A DNA stretch of 64,000 bases, taken from positions 416,715 through 480,714 of the forward strand of contig NZ_CANLDB010000004.1 of NCBI RefSeq assembly GCF_947489365.1. The letters are read 5' to 3'. Positions 35,091-46,058 of this stretch are shown here, one piece after another. The notes under the pieces are model-generated. The model saw only the letters and a program-made list of their open reading frames with translations, was not told the origin of the DNA and ran no database searches. A program made the position numbers and the translations under genes. Numbering within the stretch: position 1 is the first letter of the stretch; each line of letters begins with the position of its first letter. This stretch comes from an uncultured Nocardioides sp. GTDB lineage: Bacteria > Actinomycetota > Actinomycetes > Propionibacteriales > Nocardioidaceae.

Positions 35091-36061
35091 CAGGTCGGGA
35101 CCGCCAGGCTGAGCGCGAAGTCGCCGTCCGGGTCGGTCCACCACTCGGTGACCCGCAGCCCCGCGTCGGCGAGCTCGGCCACGACCCGCTCGCGACGGAA
35201 CTTGGTGGACACCTCGGTCCGCACCGCCTCCCCCGCCGCGAAGGAGACCTCGAGGTCCAGCGCCCCCAGTCGCACGACCTGGTCGCGCTGCGAGACCAGG
35301 GCGAGCTCGACCCACTCGTCGGTCGGCGACCAGAGCGCGCGGTGGCGGAACCCGGCCGGGTCGAAGTCGGCGTCCAGCTCCCGGTTGAGCACACCGAGCA
35401 CGTTGAGGCCGAAGGCCGCCGTGACCCCGGCCGCGTCGTCGTACGCCGCCTCGAGGCGGCCGACGTCCTTCACCAGGTCCGTGCCCAGCAGCAGGGAGTC
35501 GTCCGGCCCCATCGTGGCGCGGACGTCGGCGAGGAACCGGGCACGGTGCGGGGGCTCGAGGTTGCCGATGGTCGAGCCGAGGAACGCCACGAGGCGGGCC
35601 GGGTGGCGCGGCAGCAGCCGCAGGTGCTGCTCGAAGTCCCCGACGACCGGGGCGACCTCGACGCCGGGGTGCTCGGCGGAGACGGCCTCCGCGGCGTCCG
35701 CGAGCACGGCCGGGTCGACGTCGAACGGGACGAAGCGCTCGAGGGTGCCGGCCCGGGCGAGGGCGTCGAGCAGCAGCCGGGTCTTCTCCGACGTGCCGCT
35801 GCCGAGCTCGACGAGCGTGCGGGCGCCGGACGCGGCGGCGATCGCGTCGGCCTGCTCGAGCAGGATCGAGCGCTCCGCCCGTGTCGGGTAGTACTCGGGC
35901 AGCCGGGTGATCTCGTCGAACAGCTCGCTGCCGCGGGCGTCGTACAGGTACTTCGGCAGCAGCCACTTCGGCGACGCGGTCAGGCCCCGGCGCACGTCGT
36001 CGGCCATCTGGCCGGCCAACGACGCCGGGTCGAGGTGGACGACGGGCTCCACGGCGCTCAC
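35090..36061 (-). CDS. egtD: L-histidine N(alpha)-methyltransferase
   Basis: A 323-residue SAM-dependent enzyme that trimethylates histidine to hercynine, the first committed step of ergothioneine synthesis. It has the EgtD hallmark [22 protein letters not shown] and the SAM loop [11 protein letters not shown] (about residues 85-95), then [22 protein letters not shown] and the C-terminal [12 protein letters not shown]. The GTG start (36061) overlaps the egtC stop as GTGA. It is last of the egtABCD operon. Confidence 0.95.
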   Translation of the reverse strand: MSAVEPVVHLDPASLAGQMADDVRRGLTASPKWLLPKYLYDARGSELFDEITRLPEYYPTRAERSILLEQADAIAAASGARTLVELGSGTSEKTRLLLDALARAGTLERFVPFDVDPAVLADAAEAVSAEHPGVEVAPVVGDFEQHLRLLPRHPARLVAFLGSTIGNLEPPHRARFLADVRATMGPDDSLLLGTDLVKDVGRLEAAYDDAAGVTAAFGLNVLGVLNRELDADFDPAGFRHRALWSPTDEWVELALVSQRDQVVRLGALDLEVSFAAGEAVRTEVSTKFRRERVVAELADAGLRVTEWWTDPDGDFALSLAVPT

Positions 36062-36783
36062 GAGGCCGCCCGGTGGCGTGCCCCGAGGGGCGTGACCTGG
36101 ACGCCGTCGCGGGTGGCGACGACGAGGTGGCGGTCGGCGACGTCGACCCAGCGCAGGTCGTCGTCGTAGGGCTCGCTCGCCACGACGACCCCCGCCTCGG
36201 TGTGCAGGTAGGACAGCGGGTCGCCCCAGGTCACGGCGAGGACCCGGGTGCCGTCGCCCAGCAGGAGGCTCAGCCGCGCGGTGGGATCGGCCGCGGCCAC
36301 CTCGGTCACGGTCGTGCCGAGGTCGTCGACCCCGCGGTCCAGCAGGTGGGCGGCGAGGACGGCGGAGTCGCAGGTCGACTCGGCGGCCACCGCGGCGGCC
36401 GCGGGCAGGACGGACCGGTCCACGCGGCCGTTGTGCGAGACCAGCCAGGTGCCGTCCGTGAACGGTGCGGCGGCGGTCTCGTCGGCGGGCATGCCCGGCG
36501 TCGCCGAGCGCACCGCGGCCAGGACCGACCCGGCCCACAGGACGGGCGCGACCGAGTGGAAGGACGCGTCGCCCCACAGCGGTCGGGAGGAGCGCCAGCG
36601 CACGGGCGGGGCGCCCGGCGGCGCCTCGGGGTGGTGCAGGCCCACCCCCCACCCGTCGGCGTTCATGAGCCCGTGCGACTGCCGCCGCGGGGCGTAGGAC
36701 TGCGTCAGCAGCCCGTGCGGCGGTTCGAGCACGAGCGAGGCGACGGTGCGCGGCTCCCCGAGCCACGCGAGATGACGGCACAT
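36058..36783 (-). CDS. egtC: Gamma-glutamyl-hercynylcysteine sulfoxide hydrolase
   Basis: A 241-residue class II glutamine amidotransferase-type hydrolase that removes glutamate from the ergothioneine intermediate. The nucleophile Cys2 follows the initiator Met (MCRHLAWLG). [21 protein letters not shown] and [10 protein letters not shown] are standard Ntn-hydrolase segments. The ATG at 36783 is fixed by the need for Cys2. It is 10 bp downstream of egtB and overlaps egtD. Confidence 0.94.
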   Translation of the reverse strand: MCRHLAWLGEPRTVASLVLEPPHGLLTQSYAPRRQSHGLMNADGWGVGLHHPEAPPGAPPVRWRSSRPLWGDASFHSVAPVLWAGSVLAAVRSATPGMPADETAAAPFTDGTWLVSHNGRVDRSVLPAAAAVAAESTCDSAVLAAHLLDRGVDDLGTTVTEVAAADPTARLSLLLGDGTRVLAVTWGDPLSYLHTEAGVVVASEPYDDDLRWVDVADRHLVVATRDGVQVTPLGARHRAAS

Positions 36784-36793
36784 CGGGGCCTCC

Positions 36794-38110
36794 TCAGGCG
36801 TCCCACGCGAGGCGCAGGCCGCAGAAGACCTGACGCCGGACCGGGTGGTCCCAGTTCCGGAACGAGGGCCGCAGCGACGGCGCACCGACAGCCCACGACC
36901 CGCCGCGCATGACCCGGTAGTCGCCGCCGAAGAACGGCGCCGAGTAGTCGGCGTACAGCATCGGCGTGAAGCCCGGCCACGGCTCGAAGCCGGACGACGT
37001 CCACTCCCAGACGTCGCCGATCATCTGCTCCGCCCCGTACGCCGACGCGCCCGCCGGGTACGCGCCGGCCGGCGCGGGCCGGAGGGCGTCGCCGCCGAGG
37101 TTCGCCAGCGAGGCGCTCGGATCGGCCGACCCCCAGGGCCAGCGGCGGCGTCCGCCGCGGCCCTCGTCAAGGGCCGGGTCCCACACGCAGGCCTTCTCCC
37201 ACTCGACCTCGGTGGGCAGCCGCGCGCCGGCCCAGGCGGCGTACGCCTCGGCCTCGAAGAAGCAGACGTGCTGGACGGGCTCGTCGTCCGGGACCTCCTC
37301 GACGATCCCGAACCGGCGCCGTGAGCCGTCGGCGTCCCAGAACAGCGGGCGCTCGAGGCCGGCGGCGACACGGTGCTCCCAGCCGCGCGACGACCACCAG
37401 CGCGGCTCGTCGTACCCGCCGGCGTCGACGAAGCGCCGCCACGCCGCGTTGGTGACGGGGACGCGGCCGATCCGGAAGGCGGGGACGTCGACGACGTGGG
37501 CCGGCCGCTCGTTGTCGAGGGACCACGGCTCGTCGGTGCCGTCGACGCCCAGGACGAACTCCCCCGCTCCGACGAGCACGGAGTCGTCGTCGGGCAGCGC
37601 ACGCCCGGCGGGCAGCGGGGCGCCGTGGCCCAGCAGCGGCTCGCCGCGGCGCAGCTGGTGGGTGGCGGTCATCGTCTCGACGTGCTGCTGCTCGTGCTGG
37701 GCGACCATCGAGAAGGCGAAGAGCTCCGAACCGTCGGTGGTGGGGGTCGCGTCGAGCCCGTCGAGGACCCGGCCGCGGACGTCGGCCAGGTAGCCGCGGG
37801 CCTCGTCGGCACCGAGCAGCGGCAGGTGCACCCGGGTGGCGCGGGGGTGCTCGAAGGCGTCGTAGAGCCGCTCGACGTCGGCGGACAGGCGTCCCTGGGC
37901 CAGCGGGTTCCCCCCGCGCAGCAGCCAGAGGTCCTCCTGCTGGCCGATGTGGGCGAGGTCCCAGACCAGCGGGCTCATCAGCGGGCTGTGCTGGGCCGTG
38001 AGCTCGGCGACGTCGAGGTCGGTCAGCCGCTCGGTGCGACGGCGGGCGTCGGCGAGGCCGCGTGCGGCCTCCTCGTGCAGGGCGGTGCGCTCCGTCGTGC
38101 GGTCAGCCAC
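36794..38110 (-). CDS. egtB: Hercynine oxygenase (iron-dependent sulfoxide synthase)
   Basis: A 438-residue enzyme that joins hercynine to gamma-glutamylcysteine and oxidises the sulfur. The N-terminal DinB-like domain supplies the iron ligands His54 ([12 protein letters not shown]), His139 and His143 ([11 protein letters not shown]). The C-terminal FGE-sulfatase domain has [21 protein letters not shown] and [10 protein letters not shown]. The GTG start overlaps the egtA stop by 8 bp. Keeping egtA next door fits use of gamma-glutamylcysteine rather than cysteine. Confidence 0.95.
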   Translation of the reverse strand: MADRTTERTALHEEAARGLADARRRTERLTDLDVAELTAQHSPLMSPLVWDLAHIGQQEDLWLLRGGNPLAQGRLSADVERLYDAFEHPRATRVHLPLLGADEARGYLADVRGRVLDGLDATPTTDGSELFAFSMVAQHEQQHVETMTATHQLRRGEPLLGHGAPLPAGRALPDDDSVLVGAGEFVLGVDGTDEPWSLDNERPAHVVDVPAFRIGRVPVTNAAWRRFVDAGGYDEPRWWSSRGWEHRVAAGLERPLFWDADGSRRRFGIVEEVPDDEPVQHVCFFEAEAYAAWAGARLPTEVEWEKACVWDPALDEGRGGRRRWPWGSADPSASLANLGGDALRPAPAGAYPAGASAYGAEQMIGDVWEWTSSGFEPWPGFTPMLYADYSAPFFGGDYRVMRGGSWAVGAPSLRPSFRNWDHPVRRQVFCGLRLAWDA

Positions 38111-39320
38111 GTGCCTCCTCCTCCAGGAGCCGGAGCGGGCCCGCGGGCCCCTCGGCTCGTCGTCGTACGTCGTCCGCGATCGTGCGGCCGTCGGCGGTCA
38201 GCTCCGCGAGTGCCGCCAGCTCGTCGGCCAGGGCGGCCGGGCCGTGGGTGGCGCCCAGCGCCGTGCAGACGCGGGCGGCGCGTCCCACCTCGGGGTCGGC
38301 GAGCCCGTCACGGGCCGCGCCCACCCAGGCGTCGGCCACCGGCTCGCAGGCCTCGGCCGCGCGGGCGGCGGCCCCGGGGTGGTCCATCAGGGTGGCGGCC
38401 AGGGCCGCGAGCGCCGGCCACCAGGCGTCGGGGGCGGCGTCGAGGCAGCGCATCTCGACGTACCCCCGGGGCCTCACGGGCGGGAACAGCGTCGTCAGGT
38501 GGTAGTCGAGGTCGGCGCGGGTGGGTGGACGGACGAACGGTCCCTGGGTCACGAGCCCCCGCAGCCAGGCCGCGAACGGCACCCGGTCGGTGACCGGACG
38601 GACACCGGCCGTCACGGCGGCGGCGTCGCGCACGAGCATCACCGGCGCGCCGATCGCGTAGAACGCCCAGGCCGCCCGGGGCTCGCCGGCGCTCACCGGG
38701 GCGCAGCGCCCCTGGTCGATGCCCTGCCAGGTGCCCTGGCGCATCGAGTGCCAGCCCGAGGTCCGGCCCGCGAGGTACGGCGAGGTCGACGACAGGGCCA
38801 CCAGGACGGGCACCAGGCTGCGCGCGAGGGCGAGCCGGTCGTCCCAGCCGGACGGCGGTCCGGCGTCCAGGTTGACCTGCAGCGCGGCCGTCGCGGCCAT
38901 CATCGAGCGGCCCGCTCCCGCGCAGCCGAGCGCGTCGAAGTGGGCCTCCATCGCGTCGTACCGGCCGCTGGGGTTGACCCGGGCGACGGGGCGGGCGGGG
39001 TCGGTGCCGAGCGCGGCGGCGCCGTACCCGGCCTCGGCCAGGGCTCCGCGGAGGGCGCCGACCTCCGCCCCGAGGTCGGCGACCGCGCTCGCGACGTCCG
39101 CCCCGGGGGGCGACGACAGCTCGACCTGTCCCCCGGGCTCGAGCGTCACGCTGCTGCCACGGGGCATCGCCGGCAGCGTGGCGACCAGGGCCTGCACCTC
39201 CTCCCAGGCGGGACGCCGGTGCGGGGCGGCGAGGTCGACGAGGTGCATCTCGAGCTCGAGACCGACCCGCCCCCCGTCGTCGGGCGCCAGGGCCGTGGCC
39301 ATCACGTGGGCGCGGGCCAC
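38103..39320 (-). CDS. egtA: Glutamate-cysteine ligase of the ergothioneine pathway
   Basis: About 405 residues of the GCS2 family: [13 protein letters not shown] (ATP/Mg site), [15 protein letters not shown] and [14 protein letters not shown]. It makes gamma-glutamylcysteine for EgtB. The start is uncertain. GTG at 39320 is the first standard codon, but relatives carry 10-20 residues more, and the frame stays open upstream without ATG or GTG. It is first in egtA-B-C-D, all tightly linked on the minus strand. No egtE is found in this window. Confidence 0.88.
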   Translation of the reverse strand: MARAHVMATALAPDDGGRVGLELEMHLVDLAAPHRRPAWEEVQALVATLPAMPRGSSVTLEPGGQVELSSPPGADVASAVADLGAEVGALRGALAEAGYGAAALGTDPARPVARVNPSGRYDAMEAHFDALGCAGAGRSMMAATAALQVNLDAGPPSGWDDRLALARSLVPVLVALSSTSPYLAGRTSGWHSMRQGTWQGIDQGRCAPVSAGEPRAAWAFYAIGAPVMLVRDAAAVTAGVRPVTDRVPFAAWLRGLVTQGPFVRPPTRADLDYHLTTLFPPVRPRGYVEMRCLDAAPDAWWPALAALAATLMDHPGAAARAAEACEPVADAWVGAARDGLADPEVGRAARVCTALGATHGPAALADELAALAELTADGRTIADDVRRRAEGPAGPLRLLEEEARG

Positions 39321-39707
39321 CTCGAGCGGGTCCCCGGCCGTGGCCAGCGGCTCGTCGGGCGCGAGGTCGGCGGCGGGTGAGGCGGGCAGGGCGGGATGAA
39401 CGGTTGCCGGTGCGATCGGGATCGCCCCCTTCAGGTCCGGACCGGTCTGGTGCGACCGCGGGTCTTACTCGGGGGCGGCGTGGTGGCCGTCCTCGTCGTG
39501 CACGCTCCACCTTGCCGAAGAACGACGACATTTCAAGGCCCGGGCACGAACTTCCCCCGTCCTAGCACGTCGGCGACACGCGCGCAGACGATCGAGGGAA
39601 CGCAGAGATTGTCTTGTCCCACGTGGAGGAACTCTTGCGTCCGCGCCGGTGACCCCGGGGGTCTGGTGCTTCCTAACCTGGTGACACCCCCAGCGGAAGG
39701 CCCCACC
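39321..39707. other. Divergent intergenic region between egtA and a secreted-protein gene
   Basis: 387 bp. The left part may hold extra egtA N-terminal codons. At the right, TAACCT (39674-39679) with TGACCC 18 bp upstream is a plausible promoter for the secreted gene, and GCGGAAGG is its Shine-Dalgarno. No riboswitch fold or strong palindrome was recognised. Confidence 0.4.
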
Positions 39708-40421
39708 ATGAACGCCACCAGCATCGTCGTCCGAGTGCCCGTCGTCGTCCTCGCCCTGCTCGTCGCCCTCGGCGCGGCGCTCAATCTCGGCGCCGGCTCG
39801 GCGCAGGCGGCCTCCGACGACCAGCAGTGGGGCTTCGTCGACGTCCCGTCGGCGGTCGAGGCCGGCTGGCAGGGCCCGCTCACCGTGTCGTGGCGCAACT
39901 TCTCCGGCGGGGAGCAGACCTACCGGGTGACCCTGGCCGGCCCCGGTGTCGCCGTCACCGACGAGCTCGTCGTCCCGGCCGAGGAGAACTCCTTCCGCCG
40001 CGAGGTCGCCGTCCCCGCCCTCGCGCAGGACGGGGCCTACCGCGCCGAGCTGACCCTGGTCGGCTCGGACGAGGTGCTCGCGTACGCCGACATCCGGGTC
40101 GGCGCCCCGCGGATCGTCGGTCTACGGGCCGACAGCCGCTCGATCAGCCCCGCCGGGGGCAGCGCGGAGCGCCGCTCGGTCACCACCTTCGGGGTGGACG
40201 CCGCCGCCGGCGTCAGCGGCCGGATCGTCGACGCCACGGGCCGGACGATCCTGCGGCGCACCTTCGGCGACCACGTCGCCGGCGAGACGATGCGCTGGGT
40301 CTGGACGGGCAAGGACACGCAGGGCCGCGTCGTCGCCGCCGGTCGCTACACGATGCAGCTCGCGGCCCGCACCGGTGACCTCGGCAGCACCCGCACGGTG
40401 GCGCTGCGCGTCGTGCGCTGA
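39708..40421 (+). CDS. Secreted FlgD-like Ig-domain protein
   Basis: A 237-residue exported protein with a signal peptide ending at AQAA (about residue 35). Mature domain 1 begins WGFVDVPSAVEAGWQGPLTV. The C-terminal half (about 150-237) resembles a FlgD-type Ig-like module (GRIVDATGRTILRRTF, WTGKDTQGRVVAAGRYTMQL). The function is unknown, probably cell-surface. The ATG at 39708 follows GCGGAAGG. The next gene is a clear paralogue with the same opening and closing motifs. Confidence 0.75.
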   Translation: MNATSIVVRVPVVVLALLVALGAALNLGAGSAQAASDDQQWGFVDVPSAVEAGWQGPLTVSWRNFSGGEQTYRVTLAGPGVAVTDELVVPAEENSFRREVAVPALAQDGAYRAELTLVGSDEVLAYADIRVGAPRIVGLRADSRSISPAGGSAERRSVTTFGVDAAAGVSGRIVDATGRTILRRTFGDHVAGETMRWVWTGKDTQGRVVAAGRYTMQLAARTGDLGSTRTVALRVVR

Positions 40422-40522
40422 CACGCCCCGTCCACAACACCCGTTCACTCCCTTCCCACCCGGCCCCGGCCCCGCTTTACTTGTCCCGTCATTCCGGGGA
40501 CGACGAGGGCGGGGTCGTGGTA

Positions 40523-41551
40523 ATGGGTTCTGGGGTCCGCAGGGCGTTCGTGATGGTCACCGGTCTGGTCCTGCTCGCCGGGGGGACGAGTGGTCCCGCG
40601 TCGGCCGGGTCAGGGTCCGAGCGCGGCCCCGCCGTGGGGTTCGTGGAGGGTTCGCCCGGCACCGTCGAGGCCGGCTGGACGGGCCCCCTGACGGTCGCCG
40701 GCTTCAGCACCACCGAGGACTTCGTCTACCGGCTCGCGGTCAGGGGCCCCGACGACTACGAGGTCACCCGCCGGTTCGTGCTCGGCGAGGGCGAGTCGAT
40801 GCGCGAGGAGGTCAGGCTCAGGCCGGCCACCGCGACCGGGTCCTACCGCGCCGTCCTGTCCGACCCGAGCGGGCCCGTGGACTCGGTCCGCTTCCGGGTC
40901 GCCGCCGCCACCGCCGAGGCCCCGCTGCGGATCGAGTCGGCTCCCCCGGCCGTGTTCCTGCCCCGGGTGCGCGACGGCGTCCGGGACGTCGCGCGCATGC
41001 GGTACTCCGTCGCGGTCCCGGCGTCCGTCGTCGGGAGGGTCCTGGACCCCGACGGTCGCGTCGTGCGCCAGGTCGGACTGGGGCGCCCCGCCCCCGGCGA
41101 GGTCCACGACTGGACCTGGGACGGCCGGGGTGAGGGTGGCGTCGTCGAGCGCGGCGACTACCGGATGCGGCTCACCGCCACGACCGCCGACGGGACCACC
41201 TCGGCCGGCCGCGGTGTCCGGGTGGCGTCGTACCGGGTGCCCGTCGACCGCCGCGTCGAGCGCCCCGGCATGACCACCTCCTCGCGCTCCCCCGGCGCGT
41301 GCCGCCTGGCGGCCACCGAGGGCCGCGGCCTGGACGTCGACTGTCGCAGCGCCCGGACGGGTGCGACGCTGCGCTACTGGTTCGCGACCGGCGCCCGCGC
41401 CGCCCGGTGGAAGGTCGCCGGGGAGGGGACGTCGTCCCGCAGCGCGGAGCGGCTCGGCCGCGGGACGGCGGTCGTCGTCCGCGTGCCCGCCGGATCGCGC
41501 TGGCGGACCGACCAGGTCGTGGCGGCCTGGCGGAGCGACGTCCTGCGCTGA
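40523..41551 (+). CDS. Secreted FlgD-like protein, paralogue of the preceding gene
   Basis: About 342 residues. A signal peptide (GVRRAFVMVTGLVLLAGGTSGPASAG) leads to VGFVEGSPGTVEAGWTGPLTV, the same opening as the upstream neighbour, and WDGRGEGGVVERGDYRMRL matches its FlgD-like end. An extra C-terminal region of about 95 residues has two cysteines (ACRLA, DCRSA) that may form a disulfide. The start is ATG 40523 or GTG 40517; GAGGGCGGGG precedes both. The function is unknown, and tandem duplication is likely. Confidence 0.7.
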   Translation: MGSGVRRAFVMVTGLVLLAGGTSGPASAGSGSERGPAVGFVEGSPGTVEAGWTGPLTVAGFSTTEDFVYRLAVRGPDDYEVTRRFVLGEGESMREEVRLRPATATGSYRAVLSDPSGPVDSVRFRVAAATAEAPLRIESAPPAVFLPRVRDGVRDVARMRYSVAVPASVVGRVLDPDGRVVRQVGLGRPAPGEVHDWTWDGRGEGGVVERGDYRMRLTATTADGTTSAGRGVRVASYRVPVDRRVERPGMTTSSRSPGACRLAATEGRGLDVDCRSARTGATLRYWFATGARAARWKVAGEGTSSRSAERLGRGTAVVVRVPAGSRWRTDQVVAAWRSDVLR

Positions 41552-41581
41552 CGACCGCCTCGCCCGGGGCCCTGCCGACGA

Positions 41582-41601
41582 TCGAACAGGTGTTCTAACC
41601 T
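41582..41601 (+). promoter_or_regulatory. LexA (SOS) box and -10 of a small gene
   Basis: TCGAACAGGTGTTCTA (41582-41597) matches the LexA consensus except one base of the right half. The -10 TAACCT (41596-41601) overlaps its end and lies 6 bp before the GTG at 41608, the same layout as the box at 2304. Confidence 0.75.
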
Positions 41602-41607
41602 GGGCGG

Positions 41608-41856
41608 GTGCACGGTGGGGTCAGGCGTCAGGAGCTGGCAGAGCCCCGCCCCTGCTGGGTGCACTGGGACCACCGCGGCTCCACCGGGCCCGGCCGGCCG
41701 GCGATGCCCGCGATCCTGCTCGAGTGGCGCCGGGTCGACACCACGCAGGGTGAGGTCTGGGAGGGCCTGGTGGCGTTCGCCCGCGGCGGCGGGGAGCACG
41801 CCTGGGCACTCGAGATGCGCTGGGTGCGGGCGGCGTACCTGAGACCCGGGCGATGA
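41608..41856 (+). CDS. Small SOS-regulated hypothetical protein
   Basis: An 82-residue basic protein with no recognised domain. The core reads CWVHWDHRGSTGPG, MPAILLEWRRVDTTQGEVWEGLVAFARG and ALEMRWVRAAYLRPG, suggesting a small beta-rich fold with conserved-looking Trp residues. The GTG at 41608 has no Shine-Dalgarno but follows a -10 by 6 bp, so it is probably leaderless. The overlapping LexA box suggests DNA-damage induction. A hairpin terminator follows, making it a complete single-gene unit. Confidence 0.65.
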   Translation: MHGGVRRQELAEPRPCWVHWDHRGSTGPGRPAMPAILLEWRRVDTTQGEVWEGLVAFARGGGEHAWALEMRWVRAAYLRPGR

Positions 41857-42159
41857 GCACCAGGACCGGCTGCCTCCGAGGCCGTCCCACCCGTCGTCGA
41901 ACGGGTGGGACGACCTCCGAGGGGTCCCGGGGGACGGGCGACAAGGCAGAGGCCCCCCGCATGCGTCGTCGCGGTGCCCGAGACCGGCCTCGAGGTCAAC
42001 GGTAGGTGTCCGGCGCGACGTGGCGCAGGCGAACGCACGAAGAGCGGACGGGTTCCTGCAAGGTCGCCGCAAGTCGGTACGGATGTTCGCCGGGGACGAC
42101 ATGCTGACCCCGCGGTCGCGCCACTCGGGCTCGCCCCACGGGCAGCCCCGGAGGAACCT
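41857..42159. other. Intergenic region with terminator, otherwise unexplained
   Basis: 303 bp between the small SOS gene and the propeller protein gene. It holds the hairpin at 41884-41911 and, at its right end, the GGAGGA Shine-Dalgarno for the next gene. ORFs that cross it look like chance frames. No clear promoter was identified. Confidence 0.4.
41884..41911. terminator. Hairpin terminator
   Basis: GTCCCACCCGT (41884-41894), 6-base loop, ACGGGTGGGAC (41901-41911): a perfect 11-bp stem 28 bp after the small SOS gene. It has no U-tract. Confidence 0.75.
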
Positions 42160-43749
42160 GTGCCTCGTCGTGCACGTCGTCATGTCCACACCTGCGGAGT
42201 CGGCCTCGCCGTGGTCGCCCTGACCCTGGCGGGGCTGGACGCCCCGGCCTCCGCCTCTGCGTCCGGCTACGTCGACGCGGCACCGCGGCCGGACCTCCTC
42301 GTCTCCGAGTTCGCCGGTCGCGTCTCGAGCCTGGCGGGTGGCTCGGCCACACCGAGCACCCTGCTCCACCTCGAGTCGACGGCGACGCCCGACACCGCGG
42401 CCGCCCCCGACGGCGACCTGTGGGTGGCCGGTGTCGACACGGTCTACCGGGTGCCAGCCGACGGCGGCAGCACGCAGGTCTACCCCGGCTACGTCGGCGC
42501 CTACGGTGTCGCCGTCGGCAGCGACGGCACGGTCTACGTCTCCGACGGCGGGGCGAACCAGCTCCTGGTCCAGCCCGAGGCGGGAGGGGACCCCCAGGAG
42601 CTCGCCTCCCTGGTCGGGCCGACGATGATCTCGGTCAACGACCAGGGCAACGTCCTCGCCTCCGACTACTTCGGGTCGATCCACGAGATCACCCCCGACG
42701 GCGAGGACCGGACCGTCGCCGAGGGTCTGCCGGAGCAGCCCGCCGACGTGGTCGAGGCACCCGACGGCTCCCTGGTGTTCAGCGAGCCCAGCACGGGCAC
42801 CGTGAAGAGGATCCCCGCCGGCGGCGGTGCCCCCGTCACGCTCGCCGTGCTCCCCGGGCTCGCCTCCGGCCTCGCGGTCGGGGACGACGGGTCGATCTAC
42901 GTGAACGACCAGCGCGCCGGCACGCTCCTCACGATCCCCGCTCGGGGCGGCCAGGCGACCGTCGTCGTCGAAGGGTTGACGCAGCCCACCGGACTGAGCC
43001 TCGACACACGCCCTCCGGCGCAGGAGATCGCCTTCACGTCGACAGCCCCGACCCGGGCGGTCCCGGGTGACGTCTACACCCCCGCCGCGACCGGCGGCGG
43101 CTCCGGCAACCCGGTCACGTTCTCGATCCCCCGGTCCTCCACCGACGTATGCTCGTACGACGCCGGCACCGGCGAGGTCACCTTCGACGCCACCGGCACC
43201 TGCTCCGTGGCGGCCGACCAGGCCGCCGGCAACGGGTTCCGGAGGGCGGACCGGGTGACGCAGGACGTCGTCGTCCGGGTGCCGCGCCTGTTCGTCACGG
43301 CTCGGGTGACGAGCGCCGGGTCGCCGAACGCGGCCGGCTGGTACCGGACGCCCGTCAGGGTGACCTACACGTGCGGCGGCGGAGTCGCGCCCCTGAGCTG
43401 TCCCTCCCCGGTCAGGCTCACCCGCACACGACCCGGGACGAGGGTCCTCGGCAGGGTCGTCGACGCGAGCGACACGGTCGCCACCGTCCGCACCCCGGTC
43501 CAGGTCGACGACGCCGTCCCCGACCTGAGGATCTCCCTGACGGGCGCCGCGCCGTACGCGCGCGACGCCAAGCCCGTGCGCTGCGTCGCGCAGGACGGGC
43601 ACTCCGGGATCGCCCGGGCGTGCTCGGTCACCTACGGACGGATCGTGTCCGGCCAGAAGGGCGCGTCGCGCACCTGGACCGCCACCGCCACGGACGTCGC
43701 CGGCAACACCGCCGAGCTCTCCGGCGCGTTCCGGGTGAAGGGCTCCTGA
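42160..43749 (+). CDS. Secreted beta-propeller (NHL/SMP-30-like) protein
   Basis: A 529-residue exported protein. The signal peptide starts VPRRARRHVHTCGVGLAVVALTLAGL and ends near ASA. Residues about 45-290 are repeated blades of the form GxAVGxDGTVYVxDxxxxxL, an NHL/SMP-30-type propeller. A Gly/Thr linker leads to Ig-like regions (about 300-529) with paired cysteines and VDDAVPDLRISLTG. The function is unknown, perhaps surface binding. The GTG at 42160 is fixed by GGAGGA 4 bp upstream. Confidence 0.78.
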   Translation: MPRRARRHVHTCGVGLAVVALTLAGLDAPASASASGYVDAAPRPDLLVSEFAGRVSSLAGGSATPSTLLHLESTATPDTAAAPDGDLWVAGVDTVYRVPADGGSTQVYPGYVGAYGVAVGSDGTVYVSDGGANQLLVQPEAGGDPQELASLVGPTMISVNDQGNVLASDYFGSIHEITPDGEDRTVAEGLPEQPADVVEAPDGSLVFSEPSTGTVKRIPAGGGAPVTLAVLPGLASGLAVGDDGSIYVNDQRAGTLLTIPARGGQATVVVEGLTQPTGLSLDTRPPAQEIAFTSTAPTRAVPGDVYTPAATGGGSGNPVTFSIPRSSTDVCSYDAGTGEVTFDATGTCSVAADQAAGNGFRRADRVTQDVVVRVPRLFVTARVTSAGSPNAAGWYRTPVRVTYTCGGGVAPLSCPSPVRLTRTRPGTRVLGRVVDASDTVATVRTPVQVDDAVPDLRISLTGAAPYARDAKPVRCVAQDGHSGIARACSVTYGRIVSGQKGASRTWTATATDVAGNTAELSGAFRVKGS

Positions 43750-43875
43750 GGGCGAGCCGAGGGTTCTCGCCCCCGGCCCAGTCTTGCGTGTCGTTTGCAG
43801 CACCGTTGAGCGCAGGCAGAGGCGGCGGCGCCTACGGTCCCCACGACACGAGGACCCACCACCCCGGAGGCCCCA

Positions 43876-44484
43876 GTGAAGCGCTCCCGTTCCCTCCCCA
43901 CCGCTGCGACGGGGGGCCTCGTCGCGGCCATCGTGCTCCCCCTCGCTGCCGCCGCGCCCGCCAGCGCGGCGGAGGCCCGCGACAACGACCCCGTCCAGGA
44001 CGTCACCGTCGTCACGAGATGGGACGGTGGCGGGTTCAGCACCGCGACCGACAAGACCGCAGAGATCCGCTCCTCCACGGTCACCCACGGCGGCCGCGTG
44101 GTGGTGAGGATCGCCGTCCGGGAGCTCGAGCCCGACGACCAGGTCCGGGGCAGCACCCTCCTCAGGACACCGGGCGGTGACACCTACCTCTTCCAGTCGG
44201 AGAGGAACTCGTTCTACACCGACCGAGTGCTGTACAAGAACGACCGCGCGATCGACTGCGGCGGCCGGGGCCTGCGCTCCACCTTCAACGCCGGCGTGAA
44301 CCTCATCCGCCTCGAGGTCGCCCGGCGCTGCCTCGGCAACCCGTCCTCGATCCGGTGGGGGGCGTACGTCGAGGCGTACGAGCCCGACGGAGACATCGTC
44401 GCCGATGACGCCCGACGTCGCGGTCACACCCCGGAGATCGCTCAGGGCGCCAAGATCCGCTCCGACAGCGTCGCCTACCACTGA
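43876..44484 (+). CDS. Secreted hypothetical protein
   Basis: A 202-residue exported protein. The signal peptide (KRSRSLPTAATGGLVAAIVLPLAAAAPASA) ends at about residue 33. The mature part looks like one beta-sandwich domain (DVTVVTRWDGGGF, GGRVVVRIAVRELEPDDQVRGS, TYLFQSERNSFYTDRVLYKND) with a possible disulfide between CGGRG and RRCLG. I do not recognise the family. The GTG start follows GGAGG. It is the last of the secreted-protein cluster and converges on the sigma factor gene. Confidence 0.7.
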   Translation: MKRSRSLPTAATGGLVAAIVLPLAAAAPASAAEARDNDPVQDVTVVTRWDGGGFSTATDKTAEIRSSTVTHGGRVVVRIAVRELEPDDQVRGSTLLRTPGGDTYLFQSERNSFYTDRVLYKNDRAIDCGGRGLRSTFNAGVNLIRLEVARRCLGNPSSIRWGAYVEAYEPDGDIVADDARRRGHTPEIAQGAKIRSDSVAYH

Positions 44485-44497
44485 CAGAGGGGACCGA

Positions 44498-44533
44498 CCC
44501 GCCCCACCTGCGGAGACGCAGGTGGAGCGGGGA
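44498..44533. terminator. Bidirectional hairpin terminator
   Basis: CCACCTGCG-GAGA-CGCAGGTGG (44504-44525) with further G/C pairing outside, between the convergent secreted-protein gene and the principal sigma factor gene (stop at 44539). Confidence 0.75.
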
Positions 44534-44538
44534 TCGCG

Positions 44539-45993
<1,455 letters not shown>

Positions 45994-46058
45994 ACATACC
46001 TCTCGTGGACGGGGTTTGGCGCGCGGCAAGCCCGGAGGCGTCAAGTGCCGCGATTTCT

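Noticed and set aside
39321..39707. Possible riboswitch in the large gap before the secreted proteins
   Set aside because: No known riboswitch core or long-range pairing could be traced. The gap is explained by two divergent promoters.
41374..44481. Minus-strand open frame of over 1000 codons across the secreted-protein cluster
   Set aside because: Codon bias of the opposite strand explains it. Signal peptides, Shine-Dalgarno sites and terminators support the plus-strand genes.
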